Notes: generated from the sequence alone by a model not told the origin. Shown: positions 13,837-26,364, numbered from the stretch's first letter. The stretch is DNA of 64,000 nt from Vespula vulgaris (GCF_905475345.1 NC_066598.1:2833501-2897500); one strand, 5' to 3'. Translations and numbers: made by a program.

Positions 13837-16800
13837 ACGGAGTTGAACGGTACTCTCGCGATTTACAAGGACGCGTGACGTTTCGTACACCCTTGCTGAA
13901 TTGCAATGAAAGACTAAGAGACAAAGATAGAGATAGATAGATAGAGAAAGAGAGGGAGAGAGAGAGATAGAGAATTAACAGCAGGTTCTTGAGCGATTAC
14001 TCCACTGCGTGCCATCCTCATACTCGCTTCTCTAACTCAGAAGTCTCTAGTCGCGCTATTACAACTGCCTGTTCCTATTCGGTGGTTTTGTGATGGTACG
14101 TGACGATCTTCCAATGTTCTAACCAACCCTTGGAGTAAAATTAGCAGCGGAGTTGTAAAGTCGAGCTACGGTTTACTACTATTTAATGCTTTCAATAATC
14201 TACACACGTTCAGTCTCTAACTTCGATCCATGTATTTTCCTAAAATATATAATTTTAACTATATTATGGTTACAATAATCGTCCAAACGGGGAAACAAGA
14301 GTTAACTCATTTAATAAAATAAATCCGATCGTTAAGAGTTAATTCGCTTGTTAACGGATAATCAATCTTTTTTTTCTTTCTTTCTTTTTTTTATATATAA
14401 AGAAAAAAAAAAGAAAACTTCAGACGATTGACCAAATCTTAAGCTAAAGGACAAATTCTTTTCTATTCGGATATAAGAAATTTAACTGGCTAAGACTGAC
14501 GGCAAAGCTCTTATTTTTCCTGATACCGTTGCTACTATTTTATACGCGAGACTTTTATGCTCCTCCGTAAACCGAAACGCGCCGTATTTCGAAAGTTTCA
14601 CGAAAACGATTTATAGCACACTGGTGATACGATGTAAATCTCGGTGTCTTATCCCGCAAACGTTTTTCACCTATCCTACGGCATTATAAAAAATAAATTT
14701 CGTTTTTAGTCCCTATAAACTATTACACGTTAGAAAAATACGAACAAAAATTTATTATCAGATAGTTATATGAAAATGGAAAGGAAAAAGAAATTTATCG
14801 ATAACGGATGGACGAGTTAAATGAATACGATTGAAAAGCAGCGGCTCGTACTGCATTTTCGTTTGACATCTGTGAAAAAATTAGTGTGTTGTGCGGTCAA
14901 AAAAAAAAAAGAAGAAAAAAGAGAAAAAGGAAAAAATAGAGAGAGAGAGAAACAGACAGACAGACTGAGGGGGAGAGAGAGGAAGAAAAGAGAAATAAAT
15001 AAATAAATAAAAAATAAAGAAAACAAATGGAATCGCATGCAACTGCATAATAACGTACACACAACGGTTAAATTATCCATCACTCGAAATATTGGCAACG
15101 AATGTATACACATACACACACGCACGTATATACAGCTATATAAAATCAACTGAACCGAATCCCCCGAAATAAACTCGGTAAAGCGTGGCCGTTTTCTCTT
15201 TCCATTTTTCTGCGATACCATTTCATATGACAGAACATAATTTTGACCAAACGTTTCGAACGATTTGTATTTATTTACAAACGGTGATTCAAGCTTTCCC
15301 CATGACCATTTTCTACGAATATTCGGATAATCAATGATTTATTACTATGCTGAAACGAAAGTGATTACTATAGTGACTTTGCAATTATTATTTATTCCAA
15401 AGTCTTACCTATATTTTTTTTTATCTACAAGATCATAACGAAATGCAAAATATTTTCAAATAGTAAATGCCTGTGTGGAATAGATATAGAAAGAAATATA
15501 GAAATGAAAAATAAAATAGAATAAAATAAAATAAAATAAAAAATAAAAAAATATATATAATACACACGAGGGTGAAAGTGCAATGACGCAACGACGAACG
15601 TTCGTTCCGGATGAAACTGTAGTAATAAATAAAAAGTATTGTTGCTCTCCTATGGCTGAAATGGACGAAGAATTCCTCTTCCCTTTTTTTTCTTTGCAGG
15701 ATTGTAGTGTTTATTGGTCTTGTTTCGCGGGCATAAATAATGCTGGCTCACCGCTGGAAGCTCGTAGACTGTTCTTTCTACAAAACTGTATCCTCTCTCT
15801 CTTTCTCTCTTTCAGTTTGTAACCAGTGGATCGTAAAGCTGCTTCCACACTCGCTAACTCGACCGTAACCTTGCGTTAAGTCTTTCCAGTCGCTAAGTCG
15901 ACTAGCATGGAGGGGTCGTGCCTGAGTAAAGACATCCCTGATAAATTCCTTAAATTCTACGACGACGCGTTTAAGATATAAACGAAGGAAAAGTATAAAG
16001 AAGTAGAGATTTTTCGCTGGACATAAAAGTCAAAGATAAGATTACGTGCATCGTTGAACAAAAGAAGAGCTCTTTGACCTTATAAGAAAATGAAAGATGC
16101 AATTGCCAGAGAAGAAATTTCCTATTTCGACAAATCCTGATCTGTCTTATCGATTGAGAATTTCCAAGGATTATTGCTCGGTCAACCATGTGATCAAGCA
16201 AGTTCGATCGTTATTTTCTATGAAAAAAGAAAAAAAAAGAAAAGGAAAAGGGAGAAAGAAAAAAGAAAAGCTTCTATATCTGCATCTATCTACTTGTTGT
16301 AAAGAACTTTGACCTATATAAAGTTAAATAAAATCAATCGATTTCTCATACTAATTTTCAATCCATAAATTATAGTTATATAAATCCTTTATTTTTGAAT
16401 ATAATTCAACGATCTTTTCTTCGTATTCCCCTGTCACCATTCTCATATTCTTTTGAATTATTGCTTCGAACTTTATCGAGAATTGCAATCAGCTATACTT
16501 TATTCACTCGGGTTTGATTCTAGGCCAACTATTTCTAACGAAGAGGCAGAGCACGAAGACGAAGCATCGGCTTCGATTAAAGTTAAGTGCATTCTAGTGT
16601 ACTTGTTTACATCGTAAATATCACGATAAACGAATCATACATTTGACAAGAACTTATTAAAGAAATAACGTCGAAATAAATTAATTAATTTAGCACGATG
16701 AACAAAACAATAATTTATTTTCGTAATAATTCAATCGTTAATTCTCTTTTTACTAATGACTCAACGTTATATTTTCTCAACTGAAGAGAAGACAATTGAA

Positions 16801-17124
16801 AAAAAGGAAGAAAAAAAAAAGAAAAAAGAAAACAGCTCGCAATAATTTAATTTCATTTCTTAACAAACGTTCATTACGTAATCATTTCGAATGATTTAAC
16901 TGGCAGTAATTACAGTTATTATTATGGAATTTCGATAAAGTCGAAACGTGTATCGTGATTGGTCTGTTGAAGTAGAGAATTTCTAGGACAATTATGAGAT
17001 AATTACTCCTTTCTCGAAAGTAAGAATTTCCCTAGCACGAAGCTGCTTTGAAGGGGAATTTTACACCTCCCTTCCTTCCCTTTTCCTTCTCTCATTCCCT
17101 TTCTCTTTCTCTTTCTCTTTTACC

Positions 17125-17160
<36 letters not shown>

Positions 17161-18827
17161 ACCTTCTCTTTCCAGGCAATACGGATATGCACTTTCGTTC
17201 AAAATGAGTCTAATAGCAGCCTCGTCCAATCCAACGCACTCACGCTAGAAGTCAGTTTTGCTCATAGGTATTGTGGTTATGACGTTCTATCGATCCCATC
17301 TAGTTTTCTTTCTTTATTTTTACTTCTACTTTTCCTGTTATCTCTCTCTCTTACTTTTTCATATCGCACCAATTCTACTCGTAAAGAAAAATTTTTGCGA
17401 TAATGAATAAATAAAAAGATGGTCAATATCATTCGTTGATTGAAATGAATTCTATTTTTAATAGATCACATAGATCTCAATTATCTACTTAAAATAGAAA
17501 ATTATGCAACGAACTTATATCAGGAAAACGTGTTCCCTTGAATACTTTAAAAAGATCCTCCGTACTCTCTTCAATCAAAGCAACAAGATAAAGTCGAATA
17601 TCATTCGGAAGATTTTCTTCAAACTATCTACTTCCTCTTATCCTTCTTAAACTTTTGGACGATCTTATCATCCTCTTTCGTAACGAGTTAAACTTATTCG
17701 AAAACAAGAAGAGGCAAACATAAACTCGATTGTATTCTTTAGAGACAACGTCCATTAAAAATTTCGATTCTCTTCCATCGTGATTAATAGTCATCTTGCT
17801 TCGAGTTGGTGATAAAAAGGAATAATAGAAAAATAAAGAAAGAGAGAAAGAAAGAAAGAGAGAGAGAGAGAAAGAAAAGAAAAGATGGGATCGAACAAAC
17901 AGGAATTCGGTTCATCGCCTTCTTCCTCCATAAACTACGCGATCTTTCGTCTCATCCTCTCAAACATCGCGAAAAAGGAGAGGTCTTTAGATTCTCCAGG
18001 GTTTGCGTGCACCTTTGACCTATTTCTGACCTCTTCCGATCGGAGCCAACGAAATAAAGATAGAAGTGAGAAAAATGCATCTTCTGTCGACTGAATTCAT
18101 GAGAACATACATATACAATCCAAATGAGGAAAAAAAGGATAGAGAGATGTCAAATAAAAATTCATTTTTTCTTTCACTTTCTTTCCCTCTCTCTCTCTCT
18201 CTCTCTCTCTCTATTTTTTTTCCTTTATCCAAGAGATTATATTATGTGAATTAAGAAGAGATTAATAAATACGAGTGAGAAATATAAATATAAATAGAAA
18301 TATTTTTTATTATCTCTATAATTGTCTATAAAAATTCAATAAGAATTTGAAATATTGATCGAACGAATAAAAACGAAAGAATATAGAAGGAAAAATCATA
18401 AAACTTCTATTTTTACTATTTCAAGGAATGAAAGTGAGGACCGTAAAGAAATCTTCTAAATATAAAATGCAAAACATTTTGCGGTTACCGTTTTCTTCTT
18501 TTTGTTTACGATTTCACCCACTTTTCTTCTTTACCAGGAAAGCCTACGTGATCTTTTTCTCCATCCCCGTTTACCACGCGAAACGATAAAAATGTGGGAC
18601 TAGGACAAGCATATTTTAATTTACCATGAAAACGACGCTAACTTTATCTTTTTTCTTTCTGTTACCTACAAACCAACGTCTTTTCCATCTACTCTTTCCT
18701 TTGTATCCTTTACTATTTCTTATTTTCCTTTTCTCTCTATCTCTATCTTCATTTCTCTCTTTCTCTCTTTCTCATATTCTGCTCGTTCTCGCAGCTGCAC
18801 TATTCAAGCTGGCTTTCTCCTCTCTCT

Positions 18828-18828
<1 letters not shown>
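13837..18828. other. Non-coding region without recognisable gene
   Basis: Contents: an A/G-rich run 14900-15020; AAAAT pentamer repeat 15510-15550; purine runs 16220-16270 and 16798-16833; CT repeat 17120-17161; GA/GAAA tract 17828-17885; CT repeat 18188-18212. The open frames 15583-15822 (+) and 16097-16312 (+) have no known motifs and end in low-complexity sequence. Confidence 0.6.

Positions 18829-18869
<41 letters not shown>
18829..18869. repeat. TA microsatellite
   Basis: About 20 TA units directly after a CT run. Confidence 0.97.
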
Positions 18870-18871
<2 letters not shown>

Positions 18872-19362
18872 ACTCTCTATTTCTTTGTGTGTATTGTCGC
18901 TCCTAACAAAACGAGCGAGTATTTTTACCATACTGAAATTGCAATTTTAATAAGGAAACTGTTATAAAACAGATAACGCAGAGAAAGAAAGCAATCAATT
19001 TTTTTTGTGTTCTTTCTCTTGTTCTTTTTTTATTTTTATTATTATTATTATTAAATTACCCTCAAGCAACGAAACCGTTCGTTTTCAAACACAATTTTCT
19101 ACGATAAATATCGTTTTATTTCGAGTGTTATTCCATTAGAAATCGATCGTTAAATCTTACGTACACATTTACAAAGTAATTCTGATTCATTAATAGATAG
19201 ATATCCATTTTCATTCGATCTATTTTTCGCCATTCTTGTTTCACGTATGTTTAGCACCGTCTTTGAACGAGATGTTTACTCTTTTACTTTCTTCCTACGA
19301 AAGCTTCTTTCTACCCATTAAAACGAAACGTATTAAAGAAAGAAAAAAGATAAACTGAAGAA

Positions 19363-19366
<4 letters not shown>
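18870..19366. other. Unique AT-rich sequence
   Basis: No gene seen. A short ATT trinucleotide run lies at 19036-19053. Confidence 0.6.

Positions 19367-19415
<49 letters not shown>
19367..19415. repeat. GA microsatellite
   Basis: About 23 uninterrupted GA units. Confidence 0.97.
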
Positions 19416-19418
<3 letters not shown>

Positions 19419-20046
19419 GAAAAGTGTTTTGCTTAAATTACAGGAACGGACTTAACTTCGCCGATAAAAATAAGCTACGATCAGGATACCATCAGCCATA
19501 TCGAGCATTCCGACGAGCTCGAAGAAGAAATTTAAATACCTCTTAAGAATGTATTTCTTCTTTTTTTTTTGTCTTTTCCTTTTTAATTTGCTAAAGAAAC
19601 GCATGGAAAATTACGAAAAGGAAAAGAAAAAAGAAAAAGAAAGAAAAAAAACCTGTAAGAACTTCTCGCCGATCGTTTCCCTTTACATTTTACATTTTAC
19701 ATCGCGTCGAGTCAAATTTATTTTTATCTCGCTATCGTAAATGATCGATAAAGTATCAAATAATCGATAAAGATTACTTCAAAGAAATTTCGAAGATGAA
19801 CGATCGATACCTTTAATCAAGCGAAACACGTTGACTACTACTTTTCGGAAGAACAAACGTAAGTCGGTAGGAAGAAAAGAATGAAGGAGAAGTTTCGTCT
19901 ACTATACCGCTGGTTTCTCTACGAAGAGTCAAGTTCCGAAACTCGAACTACATTGCGATAATTAGAGACTGTTTCGTGGAACGAAGAGGGTTTAAGTTTC
20001 GAGTAACTTCACCGACTGACTCATCCTATTCCCTTTCCTACTCTTT

Positions 20047-20078
<32 letters not shown>

Positions 20079-20727
20079 CATTTTCTATACGTTTCAGTCA
20101 TTCTCTTTGGTTCTATCTATCCACCTATACTTCTGTCTCACTCTTACTTTCTCTCATATACCAAATGCAGTTTCCTTAAAAGCCACTGGCATAAGCGTCT
20201 CTCTCTCTCTCTCTCTCTCCCTCTCTCTTTCTCTTTTATTTTTAGAATTGTTTTCAATACAAGAGTACGGAAGTTAATAATGCTTTAAACCAGCTGAATT
20301 ATATCTCAGCTCGACCAGATGGAGAAACTTTTCAGAGACGAAGAACGTTCCCTCCCTTCCTTCTCCCTCTCTCGCCCTATCTTTCTCTTTCTCATTTATT
20401 CTCCCATTCTCGATCTCTGTTTCTCCGTGTCAATCGTAGAAAGCCAGGTTACTTTCGTCTCTCTTCTAATTCTTCCTTCCCTTTCTTTCTTTCTCTCTCT
20501 TTCTCTCTCTCTCTCTCTGTCTCTTCTCTGTCTCTGTCTCATTTGGCTCAGTTACTTTCATTTAAAAATTAATTAGAAAGAAACTTCTCGAGGAAACTTG
20601 AATGCTATGGTAGATGGGTAGCTAAGCCAGGCATCGACTTATCGAGGAAAGCTAGTTCAAGCTGCTTTCTTTCGTTGTTAATTTCTATGAAAAGAGATTT
20701 TTCTCTTCTTTTTCATTCTTTTAAGCA

Positions 20728-20730
<3 letters not shown>
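19416..20730. other. Non-coding region with CT-rich tracts
   Basis: CT repeats at 20043-20061, 20197-20229 and 20489-20531 and pyrimidine-rich filler give Ser/Leu/Phe-rich open frames, which I discount. No gene recognised. Confidence 0.6.
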
Positions 20731-20763
<33 letters not shown>

Positions 20764-20816
20764 ATTTCGAATATAATGGTGAATATAATACGCGATAAAT
20801 AATAATTGTTTAACTT

Positions 20817-20859
<43 letters not shown>

Positions 20860-20880
20860 CTCGCTCTCGCTCTCTTTCTG
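20731..20880. repeat. Two CT microsatellites 60 bp apart
   Basis: CT runs at 20731-20761 and 20819-20856. The second changes into a CTCGCT hexamer run to 20874. Both have the same orientation. Confidence 0.95.
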
Positions 20881-21602
20881 TTCGAGAGGAGCTAGCCACT
20901 TGCTTTTAGTACTCATAAAAGTCAAACATTTGGTACTTTCTGCCGTTATAGAACCATGAAGAAGAAGTCGAGAGATTCCATCGTGCGAACTCTTTTCTAT
21001 TTCATCTCGTCTCTCTCGCTCCTCTTCATTCTCCTCTTCCTTTCTTCTTCTTCTCTTTCTCTTTCTCTTCTGTTTCATTCTATTTGCCGTTTCCTTCTCC
21101 TCTCTTTCCTTCGCTCTCTATACCTCTTTCATTTTACGCTCGCGATGTTTGCATCTATAAGAAATATCTCGGGCGAAAAATTCACGGAAATAAATCAGAC
21201 AGTACACATATACAGATTTACTTTTCTCTCTCTCTCTCTCTCGTTCGTTCTTTCTTTCTTTCTTGCTTTCTTTCCTTCTTTCCATTATTTCTCGACTCTT
21301 CTACAAACTTTTCCTCTTCGCCATCGTTGACGAATAAAGAATGATTCACAAGAGACAAAAGAATTTCGATATCGTATGATCGATAGATCGAGATCAACGA
21401 TTATCTAAAGCGAAATTTGAAATGATCCGATTGATATTGCATCGGATTTTACGACGTAAAAGTAAATATATTCCATCATCCGGCGTATAAAGAAAAAAAA
21501 AAAAAAAAAAAAACGAAAGAGAAAAAGGAAAAAGAATTTTTTTTTTATACGGGAAAATTTTTACCCAACGAACGGAGTACTAGGATATATTATTTTCTCG
21601 GA
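20881..21602. other. Pyrimidine-rich non-coding stretch
   Basis: A long C/T-rich block (20990-21130), CT repeat 21226-21243, and a poly-A of about 23 at 21491-21513. Open frames across it are low complexity. Confidence 0.6.
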
Positions 21603-22205
21603 CGAACGATTTAAACAGGAAAATTACCAGAGAAAGTGGTAAAGCCGAATATTTGGTCGGACGAACAATTTTAGGAAAACAGAGCAAGTGATAGAGCTGA
21701 CTATATGACCCGGCGAAGGACTTCGGAAAAAGAGGCAAGTAGTAAAACCGAGTTTATAGTCGGACGAACAATTTTGAGAAATGGAGAAAGTAGTATAACC
21801 GAGATTTTGGTCGGACGGTAATTTCTCGCCCATGGGGAAAGTAGTACAGCCGAGTTTTTGGTCGAACATCGATTTTTGTCGATGGAGGAAGTGGTACAAC
21901 CAAGTTTTTGGTCCGACGACGATTTTCGCCGATGAAGGAAGTAGTACAACCGAGTTTTTGGTCCGACCTCGACTTTCACCGATGGAGGAAGTAGTACAAC
22001 CGAGTTTTTGGCCGGTCGTTGATTTTCATCGATGGAGGAAGTAGTATAACCGAGTTTTTGGTCCGACATTGATTTCACCGATGGAGGAAGTAGTACAACC
22101 CAACTTTTGGTCAAACATGGATTTTCATAGATCGAGCAAGTAATACAACTAAATTTTCGATCCAACATCATTTTTCATTTTGGAACAAGTAGTACAACCA
22201 AATTT
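21603..22205. repeat. Minisatellite: about 11-12 tandem copies of a ~50-bp unit
   Basis: The landmark GTAGTACAAC (or a close variant) recurs at 21636, 21688, 21739, 21790, 21841, 21891, 21941, 21991, 22041, 22090, 22140 and 22189, spacing 49-52 bp. A typical unit reads GTAGTACAACCGAGTTTTTG, then GTCCGAC, a variable 8-10 bp, TTTCACCGATGGAGGAA. The central copies (21891-22090) are most alike and both ends decay, as expected for an ageing tandem array. Because 50 is not a multiple of 3, frames rotate with every copy. The long minus-strand open frame here (21701-22171, 156 codons) follows from a unit lacking stop codons and is not taken as a gene. Confidence 0.93.
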
Positions 22206-22435
22206 TCTTGTAGATATTTTTTTTAATTATAATTAAAAATTAATTTATAATTAATTAACTGCAGATCTCCAAGGAGTATAAGTCAATAATACAATTTGAC
22301 TCGAGTATAAATAATAGAATTGTTTATAAAATAAATTATAAACAATTTGATTAATTATATGTAAATTAAGCAAAAAATGGATTATGCTTTCTCTGTATAT
22401 ATAATACTACTTTGGTAAAAAATGTGAAAAAAATT
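22206..22435. other. AT-rich spacer between minisatellite and AT tandem repeat
   Basis: Very AT-rich with short TAATTA/TTTATAA palindromes; no gene. Confidence 0.6.
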
Positions 22436-22860
22436 TTTTATAGTCAATTGTTTATAACAATTTGTTTATAACAAATCAAATATTTATTATCGATACGATG
22501 AAGAAAATGTAAAAACTTCGTCTTTAAAATGAACGAAATTATTAACTCGATTATTAATATAATTGTTATAAACAATTTGTTTATAACAATTTATTTATAA
22601 CAATTTGTAACAAATGGAATGTTTATTATCGATATGACGAAGAAAATATAAAAATTTAGTCTTTAAAGCGATAATTTGAATGAAATTATCTATTAACTCT
22701 ATTATTAACAAATAATTGTTTATAACAATTTGTTTATAACAAATTAAATGTTTATTACTAATATGACGATAGAATGTATACATTTTTAATTTTAAACTTT
22801 CAATTTGAACAAAATTGTTTATATAAAATTTTTGCACTAAATTGTTTATAACAAATGCTT
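22436..22860. repeat. AT-rich tandem repeat, ~130-140-bp unit, about 3 degenerate copies
   Basis: The marker TTTATTATCGATA-GAC/TGA (third copy TTTATTACTAATATGAC) begins near 22482, 22621 and 22750, spacing about 139 and 129 bp. Each copy is preceded by short palindromic blocks of the form TTGTTTATAACAA, sometimes doubled or tripled, and followed by GAAGAAAATRTAAAAA and TTTAAARYGA. A last AATTGTTTATAACAAATG lies at 22840-22857. No coding potential is seen. Confidence 0.8.
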
Positions 22861-22897
22861 AAATTGTTAATTAGAATCTAATAATAAGATAGACAAA

Positions 22898-23210
22898 AGT
22901 TTAAACTTTAAAATGAACTTTATTTCAAGTTTCTACGACTCTTAGTTCCGAAGATATTCACATTAAAAAAAAACAGCTGTTTTTTGACCTACATAATTCC
23001 ATTTAAATGGGATTGACACAGTGACCTACATAAATTCCAAGAAATTACGCAAGCAGCTGATCGTAGTAAAAGCTTTTTACTACGACTCGTAATCACGTGA
23101 CTACTCACACCATGTGCTTCATAATTATGAATGGAAAATTTCAAATTGATATATCTTCGGAACGAAAAATCGTAGAGACTTGAAACAAAGTTCATTTTAA
23201 AGGGTAAACT
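22898..23210. mobile_element. Foldback/MITE-like element with ~60-bp inverted terminal arms
   Basis: The left arm (22898-22957) and the reverse complement of the right arm (23151-23210) agree at 53 of 60 positions by hand alignment; the inner 52 positions match at 47. The element centre has its own hairpin, GTAGTAAAAGCTTTTTACTAC, near 23067-23088. The total span is 313 bp with no open frame of note. No clear target-site duplication was seen. It may be a non-autonomous DNA transposon remnant or a foldback element; the superfamily is unknown. Confidence 0.7.
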
Positions 23211-23847
23211 ACCCTCTTTCCAGCTACATACTTCGATACTATCGATATAATAACATCGATTTTGTAGATTTCGTGTAAGCGTATATACGTAAAGTGAACA
23301 ACTTTTGGAATGCATGCCCTTTAATAAAGAACTTTGAAACGACGAAAAACTTTCTTTACGATTAAACTGAAGTTCGATTGATCGTTGAAACGTAAGAAGA
23401 TGAGATTAGTACGTTCACCAACGGTTAACAAGCGATGGGAACATTTTATTAAACTATCCACGACTTCCTTCAACAAGAAACAGGTATACACATCTTCTCA
23501 GTCTACAGGAGTTTCACAGCGGGTTTTGGAAAATGAATGGGCGAAGACCAGGAGCAGGATTTTCCGGCGTACGCTTGACAATGCGAGGAATTTAAAATGG
23601 AGTGGAGGAAGTCGAATAGGTTGCCGACCTGCTGCTGCACGACGAACTCTCTCTCCCTCTCTATCTCTCTCTCTCTTTATTTCTCTTTCTCTCCTCACAC
23701 CATACGAACGAAGACGGAACGAAGGAAACGAACGCAGTCCTGTAGATGAAGGTGTGGAGAGATTGTGGAATGTGGAATGCGATGGAAGAGAAAGAAAGAG
23801 AGAGAGAGAAACGAAATCTTCTGAATTATTCATTTCGACCAGATGGT

Positions 23848-23881
<34 letters not shown>

Positions 23882-23998
23882 GAGAAAGAAAATGATCGAA
23901 TAGAGAGAAAGAAAGAGAGAGAGAGAGAGAGAGAGAGCAAAAAAGAGAGAGAAAGAGGGAAAAAGAGAAAATAAAAAGTGTGAAAAGAACGAGCGCAA
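23211..23998. other. Mixed unique and GA/CT-repeat sequence
   Basis: An open frame on the plus strand (23385-23903) is non-repetitive for about 85 codons (23385-23640), then becomes Ser-Leu and Arg-Glu repeats; no motif is recognised and no acceptor or start context supports it. CT run 23649-23676; GA runs 23850-23878 and 23916-23936. Confidence 0.5.
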
Positions 23999-24373
23999 TC
24001 AGTGAGGGCCAACGTTCGGTTAATTCGTGTTTCGTGTCCCTTTTTGTGCTCGGGACACTGACGGAAGAACGAGATAGTTAATCATAGTGTGTTCCCGCTC
24101 ATTCTCTTCCCCTCTCACTCTCTTTATACCTTCCTCCTACGTTGGACGAACGAAGAACGAGAGAGGAATCACAAAAGGAGGCCACCACGCTTTACGACAC
24201 AACGAAGACGTAGCTGTGACTGGATACTAGACCTTAACCACGGAAATTGGAAACGTACCGTGAAGAGAATACGAATATTTGTGCCTTATAGTCTTCTATG
24301 GTGACACTAGTAGTAACTGTAGTAGTATCAATAGTAGTAGTAATAGTAGTAGTAGTAGTAGTAGTAATAAGAG
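23999..24373 (+). promoter_or_regulatory. Possible plus-strand transcription start and non-coding first exon
   Basis: At 23999-24004 the sequence reads TCAGTG, which matches the arthropod initiator TCAGTY with the A at 24001. No TATA box is evident upstream, where the sequence is a purine-rich GA tract. A near-perfect 5' splice site, GAG|GTAAGTAAAC, follows at 24371-24380. The stretch between is richer in GC than its surroundings until it reaches an AGT repeat (24308-24368). It contains one short open frame (24089-24304, 71 codons) with no recognisable product. No downstream plus-strand exon was identified. It could be the first exon of a long gene or a lncRNA, or chance. Confidence 0.3.
24308..24368. 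repeat. AGT trinucleotide repeat (interrupted)
   Basis: AGT/TAG units with A and C interruptions, inside the possible plus-strand first exon and immediately before its GTAAGT donor. Confidence 0.95.
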
Positions 24374-24517
24374 GTAAGTAAACGATACGGATGAAAGAAC
24401 ACAACGAACCGATGACCTCTCACACGTCCATCTTCCTCGCGAGATATTTCACACGCGTACGAGAAAACGATTTATCGCTATTTTCTCCAAAAATAGAAGA
24501 AATCAAGAGAGAAAAAG

Positions 24518-24559
<42 letters not shown>

Positions 24560-25693
24560 GAAGTATCCTATGTCCACGTGAATATAGCTACGTCCATTAG
24601 ATCGTCTCGACTTAGAAGAGAAAAGGCGACGTATCCGGCTTTTCCTGGACTACCACGCTACTATCAGCATTACCGTTTTAGAAACAACGATTCTTTCAAA
24701 GTTTAAAACGTTCTCGTGGTCCCTTTATTACCTAGGATTTCGTCGTCTCTCTCTTTCTCTCTTTATCTACACATATACACATACATACACACGTGTGTGT
24801 GTATATATATATATATATATCTTTTCCTACCTACGGCAAAAGTACCACGAGAGAAGGTGCTCGTAATAAACGTTCGAATAAAAATACACGAAATAAAGAG
24901 AAAGGGTTCTGAGCTTTCCATGGAGAAAAAGAAAGGGGTAGAAAACTCTAGTTTTCATACTCTTTACAAGGCATCAATAACGTAGTATATTTATATTGAT
25001 AAGCTAAAATATCGAGAGTTTTATTAAACCGTTTTCTAAATACATCATATATATATATATATATTTTGTGTATATTATATTAAATTCATATGTGTGTGTG
25101 TGTGTGTGTTTATATTTAGTTATAGCAATAGTTTCTGTTTATTCAAGATGCATATTTAAGCAGAAGGAAAAATGATAACAAAGTGGCAACAAAGTTTGGA
25201 AAAGTGGAATCCCTGAGGAAAATGTAAAAGAACAATGTTTTATACCAGCCACTCCATTCTTCTTACATTTCATACTTTGGATTATAGATCTCCCTGTTAA
25301 ACTACGACTGTTTCTTTCTAAAGTTGAGCATGAATAAGACGAGTTTGAAAATGAGAGAAATATTCTCTAAACCATATTAATAACTATCTAGAATATAAAG
25401 TAATATTATTTAAATATTTCACAATTATTTGGTAAATTATATCAATTAAAATATATTATCGGCTGTCTTTGTTCATGTCTATGTATTTTTTTTTTTATAT
25501 CTACTGCATATATCTCTCTCTTACTCAACGTATTACACAAATCTTCAAAGAAAAAGAAAGTAAGGAGTGGGAGGGGGGGCAACTAGATACTTTAACGACG
25601 ATTTCTCGCGACGTGTTAGAATTTATGTAAATACTCGTACGAATTTAAAAGCCCATAGAACGCGTTTAACTTCCATTAAAAGAAAAGAAAGAA

Positions 25694-25733
<40 letters not shown>

Positions 25734-26008
25734 AAGAAAGAAAGGAGAAAAAAAAGAGAATATATTCCGTACGGATTCTATACAAAAAGAGAAACGAAAA
25801 GGCAAGCTTTCTAAAAGACTTCGAACGTGTCGCGAATGAAAGGTCCTCTTATCGACCACGATTCTCGAAGCGTTACACAGTCTTGAGTATCGATAACGGA
25901 TCGGAAGAAGGAGACTGCTCTCTTTTTGAAATAAACGAATTTAGGCGAGGTATCGGAAGAGAATCAATCGACAGATCGATACCAACAAGAAAGAGAGAAA
26001 GAAAATTC
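24374..26008. other. Non-coding region
   Basis: GA repeat 24521-24555, GT/TA repeat 24790-24821, TA repeat 25048-25066, GT repeat 25090-25110, GA repeat 25696-25731. No coding exon recognised. Confidence 0.6.
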
Positions 26009-26142
26009 GATAGTAGTAGTAATAATACTATTAGTAGTAGTAGTTGTAGCAATAGTAATACTAGTAGTAGTGTAGTAATAGAAATAGTAATAGTAGTAGT
26101 AGTAGTAGTAGTAGCAGCAGTAGTACTAGAAGTAGTCGTAGT
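26009..26142. repeat. AGT trinucleotide repeat block
   Basis: About 130 bp of AGT/TAG units with AAT, AGC and ACT variants; it reads as poly-Val or poly-Thr/Ser in short frames. Confidence 0.96.
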
Positions 26143-26364
26143 TTGATAAAAGTCTTCTCGAAAAGTATTCTCCAAGAAGAGTTTTCTCGTATCGGAATCG
26201 ACGAGTTTGCAGCGTCTCGATTTTTCTCTTACGATCTAAAGAACCACTCCCTCTCCTCTTTACCCTTATCGTCGTCAAGGAAAGTCTAAAATATTCATGA
26301 CAATTACAAGAAAAGAAACTCGGAAAGAGGAGGAGAAAGAGATAGGGATAGAAAGATAGAGAGA

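Noticed and set aside
21701..22171. 156-codon minus-strand open frame
   Set aside because: It lies entirely in the 50-bp minisatellite; openness follows from a stop-poor repeat unit and the frame changes with each copy.
23385..23903. 172-codon plus-strand open frame
   Set aside because: Half is low complexity, no recognisable domain, and no splice or start evidence.
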